In this document: positions 50,136-59,230 of the stretch, piece after piece | Layout of the letters: the number at the start of each line of letters is the position of its first letter | How positions within the stretch are numbered: position 1 is the stretch's first letter | DNA from: Leadbetterella sp. | GTDB taxonomy: Bacteria; Bacteroidota; Bacteroidia; Cytophagales; Spirosomataceae | DNA length: 64,000 nucleotides | Assembly: GCA_019638185.1 (NCBI GenBank) | Contig: JAHBUH010000006.1 | Span: forward strand, 62,001 to 126,000 | Direction: 5' to 3' | Made by a program: the position numbers and the translations under genes | Notes under the pieces: model-generated | What the model saw: only the letters and a program-made list of their open reading frames with translations | The model's database searches: none | Told to the model about the DNA's origin: nothing

Positions 50136-51086
50136 ATGAGCGTTTTAATATTTGCCGAACTCGCAGACGGCAGCATCAGGAAGAATTCCCAGGAAGCTAT
50201 TTTTTACGGGGCAAAAGTGGCTTCGCAAACCGGTGGCAGCGCTACCGTCCTGGCCATAGGTGAGGCTTCAGAAGCTGAGCTGGCCAAAGCCGGGAACTTT
50301 GGCGCCACCCAAGTTTTGTATGTAAAAAAGGAAGAAAATATCATGGCTTACGCCAAAATATTGACGGAGGTGGTGAAGAGCACCGGCTCTACGGTGGTGG
50401 TGGCGGCCCGTTCGGCGCTGTCGGATGCGGTGCTGGCCCGTGCCGCCGGCGCCCTGAAAGCGGGGTTTGCCGGTAACGTCACTGCCCTGCCGGATACATC
50501 GGCCGGGTTTACGGTTACCCGCAGCATCTTTTCGGGCAAGGCTTTTGCCCAAACCACCATTACCAGTGATATCCGGCTGCTGGCCATCAAGAAAAATGTG
50601 ATCGACGTGACCGCAGGCTCCGATACGGCACCCGTAGAAACGCTGAGTATTGATACTTCAGCAGAAGACGGCAGCGCTAAAATACTGTCGGTAGAGAAGG
50701 CCACCGGGGCCGTTTCCCTGCCGGAAGCCGACATCGTGGTGTCAGGCGGCCGCGGCATGAAAGGGCCGGAACACTGGCAGCCACTTCTTGACCTGGCTGA
50801 GGCACTGGGCGCGGCTACGGCCTGTTCCAAGCCCGTTTCCGACCTCGACTGGCGTCCTCACCACGAGCACGTGGGGCAGACCGGCGTGAAAGTGGCGCCT
50901 AACCTCTATATTGCCTGCGGGATCTCCGGAGCTATCCAGCACCTGGCCGGGGTGAACTCGTCCAAGGTGATCGTGGTGATCAACAAAGACCCGGAAGCGC
51001 CCTTCTTTAAAGCGGCAGACTACGGCATTGTAGGCGATGTTTTTGAGGTGCTGCCTAAGCTGACAGCGGCCGTGAAAGCGCTCTGA
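50136..51086 (+). CDS. etfA: electron transfer flavoprotein subunit alpha
   Basis: 316 residues, 21 nt after etfB. N-terminal domain with SVLIFAELADGSIRKNSQEA and, in the C-terminal FAD-binding domain, VVSGGRGMKGPEHWQPLLDLAEAL, then HEHVGQTGVKVAPNLYIACG, ISGAIQHLAGV and VINKDPEAPFFKAADYGIVGD, all highly conserved in EtfA/FixB. It binds the FAD that carries the electron. A strong terminator follows at 51135. Confidence 0.97.
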   Translation: MSVLIFAELADGSIRKNSQEAIFYGAKVASQTGGSATVLAIGEASEAELAKAGNFGATQVLYVKKEENIMAYAKILTEVVKSTGSTVVVAARSALSDAVLARAAGALKAGFAGNVTALPDTSAGFTVTRSIFSGKAFAQTTITSDIRLLAIKKNVIDVTAGSDTAPVETLSIDTSAEDGSAKILSVEKATGAVSLPEADIVVSGGRGMKGPEHWQPLLDLAEALGAATACSKPVSDLDWRPHHEHVGQTGVKVAPNLYIACGISGAIQHLAGVNSSKVIVVINKDPEAPFFKAADYGIVGDVFEVLPKLTAAVKAL

Positions 51087-51134
51087 GTCGGAAGGCGACC
51101 GCTGAAGGGCTTGCCCTGATTAGGATACCCATAA

Positions 51135-51180
51135 AAAACGAATGCGACCGGATATACACTCCCGGTCGCATTTTCGTTTT
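51135..51180 (+). terminator. rho-independent terminator of etfBA
   Basis: TGCGACCGG/CCGGTCGCA core stem (9 bp, 10-nt loop) extended by AAAACGAA/TTCGTTTT beyond a 2-nt bulge; the T-rich 3' arm serves as the tail. Confidence 0.9.
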
Positions 51181-51273
51181 ATTTAAAAAGGGAATTTCGT
51201 AACTTTACGCCTCTTTTAGAGCCTGAAAGTTCCAGGGAGGCCCCTTCAGGCACGCGAACCAACGTCTTTCATT

Positions 51274-53496
51274 TTGATAAAGTCAGTTTTACTGTTTTTA
51301 GCTTTCTTTGCTTCTTTAGCCCGGCTTTCTGCCCAGGAAGTACTGTGGGCTAACCGGGTATTGGAGAAATCTTCGGAAACGGTAGACGAGAAATTTTCAC
51401 CCAAACACCGGGCTGTACAGGCCCTGGGCCCGCCCAGTGTTTTGCCCCTGGCGGTGAGTTCGGCCTGCAGCTGGCGCCCCGTAGGTACTTCATTTGGTGA
51501 AGATTACATCAAAGTGGGCTTTGAAAAGGCCATCCGGGTAAAGCAGATCATCGTGGGCGAATCCGTAGGCCCCGGTGCGGTGGGCAGGATATTTGGTTAC
51601 ACCGCAGACAATAAGGAAATTCTTCTTTTTGAAAACAAAGGAAACAATACCCGCCGCAGGCCGGGCATCTGGAACGAGATCATCCCGGAAACGGAGCAGG
51701 AGATCACGGCCATCAAACTGCTGATTGTACACTCGCTGAGCAAAGGCCCCAAGGAATACGATTGCATTGGCATTTCCGGCAGCAGCGAGCCCTATGTGGC
51801 CCGGGTAAATGTGGCCGAAGGCCTGCCGCCTGACCTGGAGAAGATTAACCTGGGCGGTGCGGTAAATTCGCGTTACAGCGAGGTGGCGCCCCTGGTTTCA
51901 CCTGATGGCAAATACCTCTATTTTGCCCGCCTGGATCATCCTAAGAACTTCAGCGTTCCCGATAAAAACGGCGATACTTCCAAAGAGCCTAACCTGGATG
52001 TGTGGGTTTCGGGGCTGTCCGGTTCCGGCCAGTGGGGTACGGCCCGGAATATGAGCACATCCATTCATAACAGCTCCAAAAACGCCGCAGCCACCATCGC
52101 CATGGACGGGAAGAGTGTATTTGCCCTCAATGTGGAGCTTTCACCCGGGAAATACGATGCCGGCCTGACCAAAGTCAGTCTTAAAAATAATAAATGGGTC
52201 AATAAGCGCCCCCTGAATATAACTGATTTTGAGGCCCTGGGCTACTACAATAACAGTGACAGGAAGGTGAAAAGAGAGACCGAATTCTCTATGAGCTCCG
52301 ATGAGCGTTTCCTGGTGATGGGCCTGGTGCGTAAGGAGACCTTTGGCGACAAAGACCTTTACGTCTCTTTCCGCACCGCAGAAAATACTTACTCCAAGCC
52401 CGTTAACTTGGGCCCGAGCATCAATACGGCCGGGAATGAGGGATCGCCTTTCCTGGCGGCCGACAATAAAACGCTGTATTTCAACTCTAACGGGCACCCG
52501 GGCTACGGCGACATGGATATTTTTATGAGCACCCGCCTGGATGATACCTGGACCAACTGGAGCGAGCCCGTTAACCTGGGGCCGCACATTAACAGCCCCC
52601 AGTTTGACGGATATATTTCCATTCCGGCCTCAGGCGAATACGCCTACTTCAGCTCGGCTAAAAACTCCATGGGTCTCGATGATATCTTTAAAGTAAAGCT
52701 GTTTCCCAGTGTGAAACCGGAGGCCGTGGTGCTCTGGGACTTTAAATTTACAGACCAGGTGACCCTGAAGGAAATCCGGCCGGAGATTTCACTGGTACGC
52801 GTGCAGGGAAATAAGAAGGTGGATTTTATTTCGGATGACGAAACCGGTTTTTTCAAGACTATCCTGCAGGTAGAGGATACCTATACTTTAAGTGCCCGCC
52901 TGAACGGGTATCAGCCTTTCAGTATGGAGCTGGATCTGAAGGGTATCCGGGAGTATAAGGAAATGCAGACCACCTATGAAATGAGGCCGCTGCAAAGTAC
53001 CGTGGCCCGGAAAGACACCACGGCCGCACCTCCGCCTCCGAAAGAAAGGCGGGAAACTGCGGCGGCTGCAGCGAAGGAAGCGCCGATGAAGAAGCCGGCT
53101 GACTCTGCCCGGGTGCCCGAAAGTGTGGCGGACCTGGTTCTGGAAGCCGGCCGGAAACTGGTGCTGCGGGAGGTGTATTTTGATCAGAGCAAAGCCGAGC
53201 TGCGGGAAGAGTCTTTCGCGGAGCTCGACAGGATCCGGAAGATCATGATGGAAAACCCTACCATGGAAATCCTGCTGGAAGGCCATACCGATAACCAGGG
53301 GGATGCCGCCCTGAACTTCAAGCTGGCCGGGCAAAGGATCACCAATGTGAAGAATTACCTGACGGCTGACGGACAGATAGCACCGGCCCGGATAGCGGTC
53401 AAATCCTGGGGGCAGTACCGCCCTCTCCAGAAGAACACTTCCGAGGAAGCCCGGCGGAAAAACCGGCGGGTTGAGTTTACTATCACCAAAATGTAA
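51274..53496 (+). CDS. OmpA-family protein with PD40 propeller domain
   Basis: 740 residues. The start appears to be TTG at 51274 (then IKSVLLFLAFFASLARLSAQ, a signal peptide); there is no ATG in frame near it, and the TTG lies about 60 nt after a TAACTTTA element. After an N-terminal domain of unknown fold (about 25-185), PD40/WD40-like beta-propeller repeats run from about 200 to 470 (VSPDGKYLYFARLDHPKN, GSPFLAADNKTLYFNSNGHPG, ISIPASGEYAYFSSAKNS). A Pro/Ala/Lys-rich linker leads to an OmpA peptidoglycan-binding domain (LREVYFDQSKAELREES, LEGHTDNQGDAALNFKLA, RRKNRRVEF). It would tether the envelope to peptidoglycan. Confidence 0.9.
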   Translation: MIKSVLLFLAFFASLARLSAQEVLWANRVLEKSSETVDEKFSPKHRAVQALGPPSVLPLAVSSACSWRPVGTSFGEDYIKVGFEKAIRVKQIIVGESVGPGAVGRIFGYTADNKEILLFENKGNNTRRRPGIWNEIIPETEQEITAIKLLIVHSLSKGPKEYDCIGISGSSEPYVARVNVAEGLPPDLEKINLGGAVNSRYSEVAPLVSPDGKYLYFARLDHPKNFSVPDKNGDTSKEPNLDVWVSGLSGSGQWGTARNMSTSIHNSSKNAAATIAMDGKSVFALNVELSPGKYDAGLTKVSLKNNKWVNKRPLNITDFEALGYYNNSDRKVKRETEFSMSSDERFLVMGLVRKETFGDKDLYVSFRTAENTYSKPVNLGPSINTAGNEGSPFLAADNKTLYFNSNGHPGYGDMDIFMSTRLDDTWTNWSEPVNLGPHINSPQFDGYISIPASGEYAYFSSAKNSMGLDDIFKVKLFPSVKPEAVVLWDFKFTDQVTLKEIRPEISLVRVQGNKKVDFISDDETGFFKTILQVEDTYTLSARLNGYQPFSMELDLKGIREYKEMQTTYEMRPLQSTVARKDTTAAPPPPKERRETAAAAAKEAPMKKPADSARVPESVADLVLEAGRKLVLREVYFDQSKAELREESFAELDRIRKIMMENPTMEILLEGHTDNQGDAALNFKLAGQRITNVKNYLTADGQIAPARIAVKSWGQYRPLQKNTSEEARRKNRRVEFTITKM

Positions 53497-53504
53497 TATT
53501 TTTG
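53497..53504 (+). promoter_or_regulatory. candidate -7 element before the GT2 gene (TATTTTTG)
   Basis: TAnnTTTG match right after the OmpA stop and 17 nt before the GT2 ATG. A TTG lies 23 nt upstream (53471), slightly further than usual. Confidence 0.3.
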
Positions 53505-53520
53505 CTAAAATTTTGAGTTT

Positions 53521-54474
53521 ATGACGCCCAGGCTGCTTTTGGTTCTGCCCTGCTATAATGAAGAAGCTATTCTGCACCTCACCGATACCCGGCTGAATGC
53601 CTTCTATGATACCCTGATCCGTGAAAACCGCATCAGCCGCGAGAGCAGGATCTGTTATGTAAATGACGGCAGCCGCGATGCCACCTGGGAGATCATTGAA
53701 GCGCTGGCCGCCACTAACCCGCGGGTGCTGGGGGTGAAGCTTTCCCGGAACTTCGGGCATCAAAATGCACTTCTGGCCGGGCTTTTTGAGTACAAAGGGC
53801 TCTTTGATTGTTATATCTCCATTGATGCTGACCTCCAGGATGACCTGAATGCCATCATCCCGATGATTGAAAAATACAATGAGGGTGCTTCTATTGTATA
53901 CGGGGTAAGGGATGACCGGAGCACGGATACTTTCTTTAAGAAATTTACGGCTGAAACCTTTTACAAGCTCATGCGCTGGCTGAAAGTGCCGGTGGTCTTT
54001 AACCATGCCGATTTCCGGCTGATCGATAACCGGGTACTGACGGAGCTGGAAAACTACCGGGAGGTGAATATGTTTATCCGGGGGATTATCCCCACTATCG
54101 GCCTGAAAAACGACAAAGTATACTACAAGCGCCTGGAAAGGGAAGCCGGCGAAACCAAATACCCGCTGGGGAAAATGCTGACCTTTGCCTGGAACGGCAT
54201 CACCTCGTTTTCCATTATGCCCATGCGGTTTGTGCTCTGGTTCGGGGCTTTCAGCTTCCTGCTTTCTGGCGGTATGGCCGTCTATGTTTTATATACCAAG
54301 TTTGTCGGCGTGACCACCGCCGGATGGGCGTCCACCCTGCTGATGATCGCTTTTTTTAACGGCTCTAACATGCTGGCCATCGGGCTCATCGGCGAGTATA
54401 TGGGCAAAATTTACGAAGAAGTGAAGGCCCGCCCGCGCTATATTGTGGAAAAGAGCTCACCGGTCAGGGACTAG
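53521..54474 (+). CDS. GT2-family glycosyltransferase, dolichyl/undecaprenyl-phosphate mannosyltransferase-like
   Basis: 317 residues. Domain 1-225: LLLVLPCYNEEAIL, ICYVNDGSRDATWEII, LSRNFGHQNALLAGL and ISIDADLQDDLNAII (DxD and DD motifs of GT-A enzymes), then RDDRSTDTFFKKFTAETFYKLM. Two C-terminal transmembrane helices (about 230-300) end in IGLIGEYMGKIYEEVKARPRYIVEK, the DPM1/ArnC/GtrB-type polyprenyl-phosphate glycosyltransferase tail. It would load a sugar on undecaprenyl phosphate at the inner membrane for the GT-C enzyme encoded next. It heads the GT2, GT39-like, GT2 group. Confidence 0.93.
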   Translation: MTPRLLLVLPCYNEEAILHLTDTRLNAFYDTLIRENRISRESRICYVNDGSRDATWEIIEALAATNPRVLGVKLSRNFGHQNALLAGLFEYKGLFDCYISIDADLQDDLNAIIPMIEKYNEGASIVYGVRDDRSTDTFFKKFTAETFYKLMRWLKVPVVFNHADFRLIDNRVLTELENYREVNMFIRGIIPTIGLKNDKVYYKRLEREAGETKYPLGKMLTFAWNGITSFSIMPMRFVLWFGAFSFLLSGGMAVYVLYTKFVGVTTAGWASTLLMIAFFNGSNMLAIGLIGEYMGKIYEEVKARPRYIVEKSSPVRD

Positions 54475-54574
54475 CCGGCAGCAGGGGACTTACACAGAAA
54501 TTAGAAATTAGAATGCAAACAGCGGTCTGCCGCAAGGCTCGAAGTGGAAAGCCGACAGCTGGAAATTTATACTT

Positions 54575-56296
54575 ATGAAGAAATACATTCTCCTCTTCCT
54601 CCTCGCCGGTATCGCGCTGGGTCTCCGGCTTTACCGGCTGGATGCCCGCGGACTGATCACCGATGAAAAATTTACACTGGTGAATTCCAACGGCTTCTGG
54701 GTAGGAGGGGCTAATCAGTCGGCTTTCCGGAAAGACGTCTTTACCGCCGCTGACTTCTGGGAGAAAAAAGGGATCCAGGATTACATGGACGCCACTGCCC
54801 ATGCGGATTTCGGGACGCATATTGTGCACAATGCCGTAATGCATTACTGGATGAAGATTTTCGGAAACTCCGATTTTTCGGTGCGTTTACCCGGCGCCCT
54901 CTTTAACGTGATCACCGTGCTTCTGCTCTTCCTGATGGTGCTGAAATACTTCGGGAGCTACCGGATGGCCTTCCTGGCCGGGCTTCTGCTGGCGGTAGAC
55001 CCCCTGAATGTGGCCCAGAGCCACATAGCCCGGAGTTACCCGCTTTCTTTTTTCCTGATCCTGCTCAGCACGGAATACTTTATCCGGATCGTGCGGGAAG
55101 GGGGCTCGGCGAAAAACTTTATCATTTATGCCCTGCTGACGGGGCTGTCCATGCTGAACCACTACATTAACTTCTTTGTGCCTTTAGTGCATATTGTGGC
55201 CTTCCTGGCCCTGCGAAATAAAGCCCACCTCTGGCGGGGATTTATAGCCGCAGCGGTTTTTAATGCCGCCCTTCTCTTCTACTGGTTTAACTGGGGAGGC
55301 GGCTATACGGCCATGGACTTCCTCAAAGATAAAAATGAACTGCACCGGAAAATCGCTGAAAATGAGCACGATGAGCTCAGTGGTACCATTCAGAAGGCTA
55401 CGCCCGAGCTGATTGCCAAAAAGGCCATCGGTTTATATTACGATATCACCGTGCTGGGCCACGGGCTCTTTGAAAAGATAAAAGGTGTACGGGTATTTCT
55501 GAGCTCTTTCCTGTTCTTTTGGGCGGTTATGATGGCCATACGGTACAAAAAAAATCCGTGGATCCGCTTCGGTTCTGTGGGGCTGGCCCTGCTGATCCTG
55601 GCCCTGCAGATGGAGTACATCACGGGTATCCTGGTATCTGGGGCTATCTTTGCGATACTGTATTTTGGCTGGCAGGCTTTACGCGAGAGTTATGCGCTGG
55701 AAGCCGAAAAAGGCCGGTTTGTGCTCCTGCTGGCGGGTTTCCTGCTGCTGATCCTGCCTATCCTTTTTGTGGTTAATGATGCTTTTACTAACGGAAATAC
55801 CACCAGCCTTACCCACCGTTATATCGGCAATGCCTCGCCTTTTGTGGTGATCCTCATTGCTGTGGGTATGGTGCGGGCCGCCGATTTCCGCTTCAGTTTC
55901 CTGCTGTGGATGGCTTTTGCGGTGATCGTGCAGGCCGGGAGCATCCGCCTGGCGCTGAAAGATTATTTTGCGGACCGCTCGGTTTACAATGCCTGGTTTC
56001 AGCCGGCCCGCGTCAGTAACCCGTATAAAAAAGTGGCCGGAGAGCTGATGTCAAAGGCTATGCCCGGTGACACCATCGTTATCCCGGGGGCGTACCGCGA
56101 TAAATACGAAGAGCGCTTCCGGAAAAACGTGGAAATATCCTACAAGGATGCCCAGTTTCTCAACCTCTACTTTCCCAAAGATTTCATCCTACCCCAGGTA
56201 GTGGATCCCCGGGAACGGGAAAAACTTTACCTGAAGCGGAAGAATGGAGAAAAAGTGCTTATTTTTGATTTCAAAGGCGAGGAATACAGATATTAA
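54575..56296 (+). CDS. GT-C (PMT/ArnT-like, GT39-type) membrane glycosyltransferase
   Basis: 573 residues with about 12 transmembrane helices. The N-terminal loop LDARGLITDEKFTLVNS supplies the acidic residues (DE) found in the first periplasmic loop of GT-C enzymes, and the later HIVHNAVMHYWMKIFG and DPLNVAQSHIARSYPLSFF segments match PMT_2/ArnT-type transferases. These use polyprenyl-phosphate sugars on the periplasmic side to glycosylate lipids or proteins. It lies between two polyprenyl-phosphate GT2 genes, which probably make its donor. The sequence TATACTTATG before the start resembles the ends of the repeats at 24099 and 26295. Confidence 0.88.
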   Translation: MKKYILLFLLAGIALGLRLYRLDARGLITDEKFTLVNSNGFWVGGANQSAFRKDVFTAADFWEKKGIQDYMDATAHADFGTHIVHNAVMHYWMKIFGNSDFSVRLPGALFNVITVLLLFLMVLKYFGSYRMAFLAGLLLAVDPLNVAQSHIARSYPLSFFLILLSTEYFIRIVREGGSAKNFIIYALLTGLSMLNHYINFFVPLVHIVAFLALRNKAHLWRGFIAAAVFNAALLFYWFNWGGGYTAMDFLKDKNELHRKIAENEHDELSGTIQKATPELIAKKAIGLYYDITVLGHGLFEKIKGVRVFLSSFLFFWAVMMAIRYKKNPWIRFGSVGLALLILALQMEYITGILVSGAIFAILYFGWQALRESYALEAEKGRFVLLLAGFLLLILPILFVVNDAFTNGNTTSLTHRYIGNASPFVVILIAVGMVRAADFRFSFLLWMAFAVIVQAGSIRLALKDYFADRSVYNAWFQPARVSNPYKKVAGELMSKAMPGDTIVIPGAYRDKYEERFRKNVEISYKDAQFLNLYFPKDFILPQVVDPREREKLYLKRKNGEKVLIFDFKGEEYRY

Positions 56297-56303
56297 TGGT
56301 TAG

Positions 56304-57230
56304 ATGAAGATTAAGATTATTATGCCGGTTTTTAACGATTGGGAAGCGCTTAAGCTCCTGATCTCCAGAACCGACGAGCTGTATAAAAGTAAGGGATATC
56401 ATATTTCCTACCTGGCGGTGGACGACTGCTCCAGTATTCCTTACGATCCGGCAGACTTTAAAGAGTACGATCTCCGGGTGCTTCACCTGATCAGTAACCA
56501 GGGCCACCAGCGGGCCATTGCCATCGGGTTGTCGTATTTTGCCGATAACCGGGACGCTGACATCGTGATCGTGATGGATTCCGACGGCGAGGACCAGCCG
56601 GAGCACATTGAAGAACTGCTGGCCAAAGCGGCCGTCTCCCCAGGGAAGATCATCTTTGCGCAGCGGAAAAAACGTACGGAGTCGTTTACCTTTCGTTTCT
56701 TCTACCGGATCTACAAAATGCTTTTCAAGCTGCTGACCGGTAACATTATTACTTTCGGGAACTACAGCCTGATCCCCGCTCACCAGGTTAAAAAGCTGGC
56801 TAACGTTTCCGAGCTCTGGAATAACTATCCGGGCGCCATCCTGCGGTCGCGCCTGCCGTATGATTCCGTGCCGCTGGACCGCGGCCTGCGCCTGGCCGGG
56901 AAATCCAAAATGAACTTCAGTGCGCTGGTACTGCACGGCATGAGCGCCGTTTCCGTGTTCCTGGATGTGACCGCCGTGCGGATCGTGATGTTTGCGGGCA
57001 GTATGATCATCTCGTCCATACTGGGGGTGTTTGTGGTGCTGTACTTTAAATACGGACTGGGGCAGGCCACGCCGGGCTGGGCCACCAGCGTTATATCGGG
57101 CCTGTTCATTGTGTTTATACAGGGCTTTTTTATTGCTCTTTTTATCCTGTTCATGGTGCTGAGCTCCAGGCGCTACACCAGTTTTATCCCGTATTTTGGT
57201 TATAAAAAATTTGTTGATTTCGTAGAGTGA
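56304..57230 (+). CDS. GT2-family glycosyltransferase with C-terminal membrane anchor
   Basis: 308 residues. IIMPVFNDWEALKLLI, YLAVDDCSS, NQGHQRAIAIGLSYF and IVIVMDSDGEDQPEHIEELL give the GT-A nucleotide-sugar and metal-binding motifs (DSDGED). Two C-terminal transmembrane helices (about 225-295) make it a GtrB-like polyprenyl-phosphate glycosyltransferase. It follows the GT-C gene after 7 nt and its TGA overlaps the GTG start of a 59-residue protein. Acceptor and sugar are unknown. Confidence 0.92.
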   Translation: MKIKIIMPVFNDWEALKLLISRTDELYKSKGYHISYLAVDDCSSIPYDPADFKEYDLRVLHLISNQGHQRAIAIGLSYFADNRDADIVIVMDSDGEDQPEHIEELLAKAAVSPGKIIFAQRKKRTESFTFRFFYRIYKMLFKLLTGNIITFGNYSLIPAHQVKKLANVSELWNNYPGAILRSRLPYDSVPLDRGLRLAGKSKMNFSALVLHGMSAVSVFLDVTAVRIVMFAGSMIISSILGVFVVLYFKYGLGQATPGWATSVISGLFIVFIQGFFIALFILFMVLSSRRYTSFIPYFGYKKFVDFVE

Positions 57231-57406
57231 CCTTCGAAGAATACCTGATATCGAAAAAAATTGATGCGGTCCGCCTGAAGGCCGCAGAGCCGGAACTGTT
57301 CCGGGAGTGGGAGGCTGAGTTCAGCCAGATGCACCCGGAAAGCTTCACCGCCCGGAAAAGATATGGGATAAACCCGCTGCGGAGAAAATACCATTTAAGT
57401 GAATAA
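57227..57406 (+). CDS. small conserved Bacteroidota protein
   Basis: 59 residues starting with GTG at 57227, inside the end of the GT2 gene (GTGA overlap), and ending at TAA 57406. The sequence begins MTFEEYLISKKIDAVRLK, continues AAEPELFREWEAEFSQMHPE and ends INPLRRKYHLSE: charged, helical, soluble. I recognise the pattern (MTFEEYLxSKKID … QMHPESFTxxK … NPxRRKYxL) as a short conserved hypothetical protein of Bacteroidota; the function is unknown. It is easily overlooked because of its length and GTG start. Confidence 0.75.
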   Translation: MTFEEYLISKKIDAVRLKAAEPELFREWEAEFSQMHPESFTARKRYGINPLRRKYHLSE

Positions 57407-57512
57407 AAGGTTTCAGCGCATTTATATACAAAATGTATCGCAACTTTTCACTTTTCACTTTTATATTTTATCTTTTTTGCCTAACATTGCACCCAAAATA
57501 CATCGATTATTT

Positions 57513-57893
57513 ATGAACTTTCCAGAAGGACTCAAATACACCGAAGAACACGAATGGATCAGCCTTGACGGAGATATCGCTACCATAGGCATTACTGACT
57601 TCGCACAGAGCGAGTTAGGGGATATTGTCTTTGTAGAAGTGGAGACCGTAGGCGAATCACTGGGTAAAAATGAAGTTTTTGGTACGGTGGAAGCCGTGAA
57701 AACCGTTTCAGATCTTTACCTTCCGGTCAGCGGAGAGGTACTGGAAGTAAACGACAGGTTAACAGACGAACCGGAGCTGATCAATAACGATCCTTTCGGC
57801 GACGGCTGGATCATTAAGCTGAAAGTGGATAATGTGGCCGACCTGGACGGGCTGATGGATGCAGATGCCTACCAAAAATCAGTGGGACATTGA
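57513..57893 (+). CDS. gcvH: glycine cleavage system H protein
   Basis: 126 residues from 57513 (MNFPEGLKYTEEHEWI), the normal start of the family; an open frame upstream is not protein-like. ELGDIVFVEVETVG and FGTVEAVKTVSDLYLPVSGEV place the lipoylated Lys at K63. H protein shuttles the methylamine group between the P, T and L proteins of the glycine cleavage complex. The other gcv genes are not in this window. A terminator follows at 57923. Confidence 0.97.
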   Translation: MNFPEGLKYTEEHEWISLDGDIATIGITDFAQSELGDIVFVEVETVGESLGKNEVFGTVEAVKTVSDLYLPVSGEVLEVNDRLTDEPELINNDPFGDGWIIKLKVDNVADLDGLMDADAYQKSVGH

Positions 57894-57922
57894 TCATGAG
57901 TTAGAAAGATTTAAATAACAGG

Positions 57923-57947
57923 TAGCCCATCATTGGGCTATTTTTTT
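57923..57947 (+). terminator. rho-independent terminator of gcvH
   Basis: TAGCCCA/TGGGCTA stem (7 bp) with TCAT loop followed by seven T. Confidence 0.85.
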
Positions 57948-57955
57948 GCATACGA

Positions 57956-59230
57956 ATGGAGCTGGTAATTCAAAACGTTAAAGTAGCCGATAAAAACTCG
58001 CCCTTCCACGGGAAAACCGTCAGTCTTCGCATAGTGGGGGCACAGATCACTGAAATAGCTGAAGGGCCCTTAGCCCCCGGAAATTCCCGGGTTTTTGACG
58101 CCACGGGCCTGCAGGTCTCGCCCGGCTGGACAGACGGCGCCACCCATTTTAAAGATCCCGGCTACGAATGGCTGGATGACCTGGCATCACTCAGTGAAGC
58201 GGCCGCTTACGGCGGTTTTACCAAAGTGCTGGGCTTCCCCAATACACAGCCCGTGGTACAAACCAAAGAAGCCATCAGCTACTTCACCCGCTTTAACACT
58301 CAGAGTGCCGTGCAGCTGCTTAACCTGGCAGCGGTCACGAGGGACTGCAAGGGAGACGACTTCACTGACATGATCGACCTGAAAACCGGTGGTGCCACCG
58401 GCTTTTCAGACGGCAAAGAAGCCATCCAGAACTCGGATATCTTCCTGAAAACCCTGCAATACCTGGAGCCCCTGGATACCGTGCTGGTAGTGAAATCTGA
58501 AGACCGTTATCTTAGCATGTACGGGCAGATGCACGAAGGCCTCACCAGCACCCTGCTGGGCATGAAGGGCATTCCTGCCGCCGGAGAAGAGCTGATGATC
58601 ATGCGGAACCTGAAGCTGCTGGAATACAGCGGCGTACGTTCCGAAAAGCCTATCCTGCATTTTTCTACAATCTCCACCCAGGGTTCGGTAGAGCTCATCC
58701 GGGAGGCGAAGAAAAAAGGCCTGCCGGTATCGTGCGATATCGCCGCGCATCACCTGGTATTTACGGAAGAAGACCTGATGGGCTTTGATACGAACCTGAA
58801 AGTATACCCGCCTTTCCGGTCGGGAGAAGACATAGCGGCCCTGAAAGCCGGACTGGAAGATGGCACCATTGATATGATCGTGTCGGATCATAATTCCTGG
58901 GATGAGGAGCATAAGACGCTGGAATTTGATGCGGCGGAATTTGGGGCCATAGGCCTGCAGACTGTGTTCCCGGTGGGCCTGGAAGCCCTGGGGCTGGAGC
59001 AGACCCTGGAAAAGCTGGTCTATAAACCGGCAGAGATCTTCCGGCTGAAGGCAGGCCGTATTGAAAAGGATCAGCCGGCTGACCTGACGGTATTTTCAGA
59101 CCGGGAAGAATATGATTTTACGGAGGGAATCATACGGTCAAAAGGGAAAAACTCACCGTTTACCGGGCGGAAATTAAAAGGAAGGGCTAAAGCCGTGGTC
59201 AATAACGGTATTTTTAAACAACTGGATTAA
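57956..59230 (+). CDS. dihydroorotase-like amidohydrolase with a non-canonical metal site
   Basis: 424 residues of the class I dihydroorotase/amidohydrolase fold. The usual DxHxH that opens the metal site is replaced: VSPGWTDGATHFKDPG reads D60-G-A62-T-H64, so the first His is Ala. Near the C-terminus MIVSDHNSWDEEHKTLEFDAAEFGAIGLQT keeps the Asp of the catalytic TDH motif in SDH. This variant (DxxAHFxDPG) is, as I recall, common in Bacteroidota and is annotated pyrC, but activity may differ from the canonical enzyme or require another subunit. It heads an operon with two DUF4199 genes, gldF and a phzF-like gene; its stop overlaps the next ATG by 1 nt. Confidence 0.85.
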   Translation: MELVIQNVKVADKNSPFHGKTVSLRIVGAQITEIAEGPLAPGNSRVFDATGLQVSPGWTDGATHFKDPGYEWLDDLASLSEAAAYGGFTKVLGFPNTQPVVQTKEAISYFTRFNTQSAVQLLNLAAVTRDCKGDDFTDMIDLKTGGATGFSDGKEAIQNSDIFLKTLQYLEPLDTVLVVKSEDRYLSMYGQMHEGLTSTLLGMKGIPAAGEELMIMRNLKLLEYSGVRSEKPILHFSTISTQGSVELIREAKKKGLPVSCDIAAHHLVFTEEDLMGFDTNLKVYPPFRSGEDIAALKAGLEDGTIDMIVSDHNSWDEEHKTLEFDAAEFGAIGLQTVFPVGLEALGLEQTLEKLVYKPAEIFRLKAGRIEKDQPADLTVFSDREEYDFTEGIIRSKGKNSPFTGRKLKGRAKAVVNNGIFKQLD

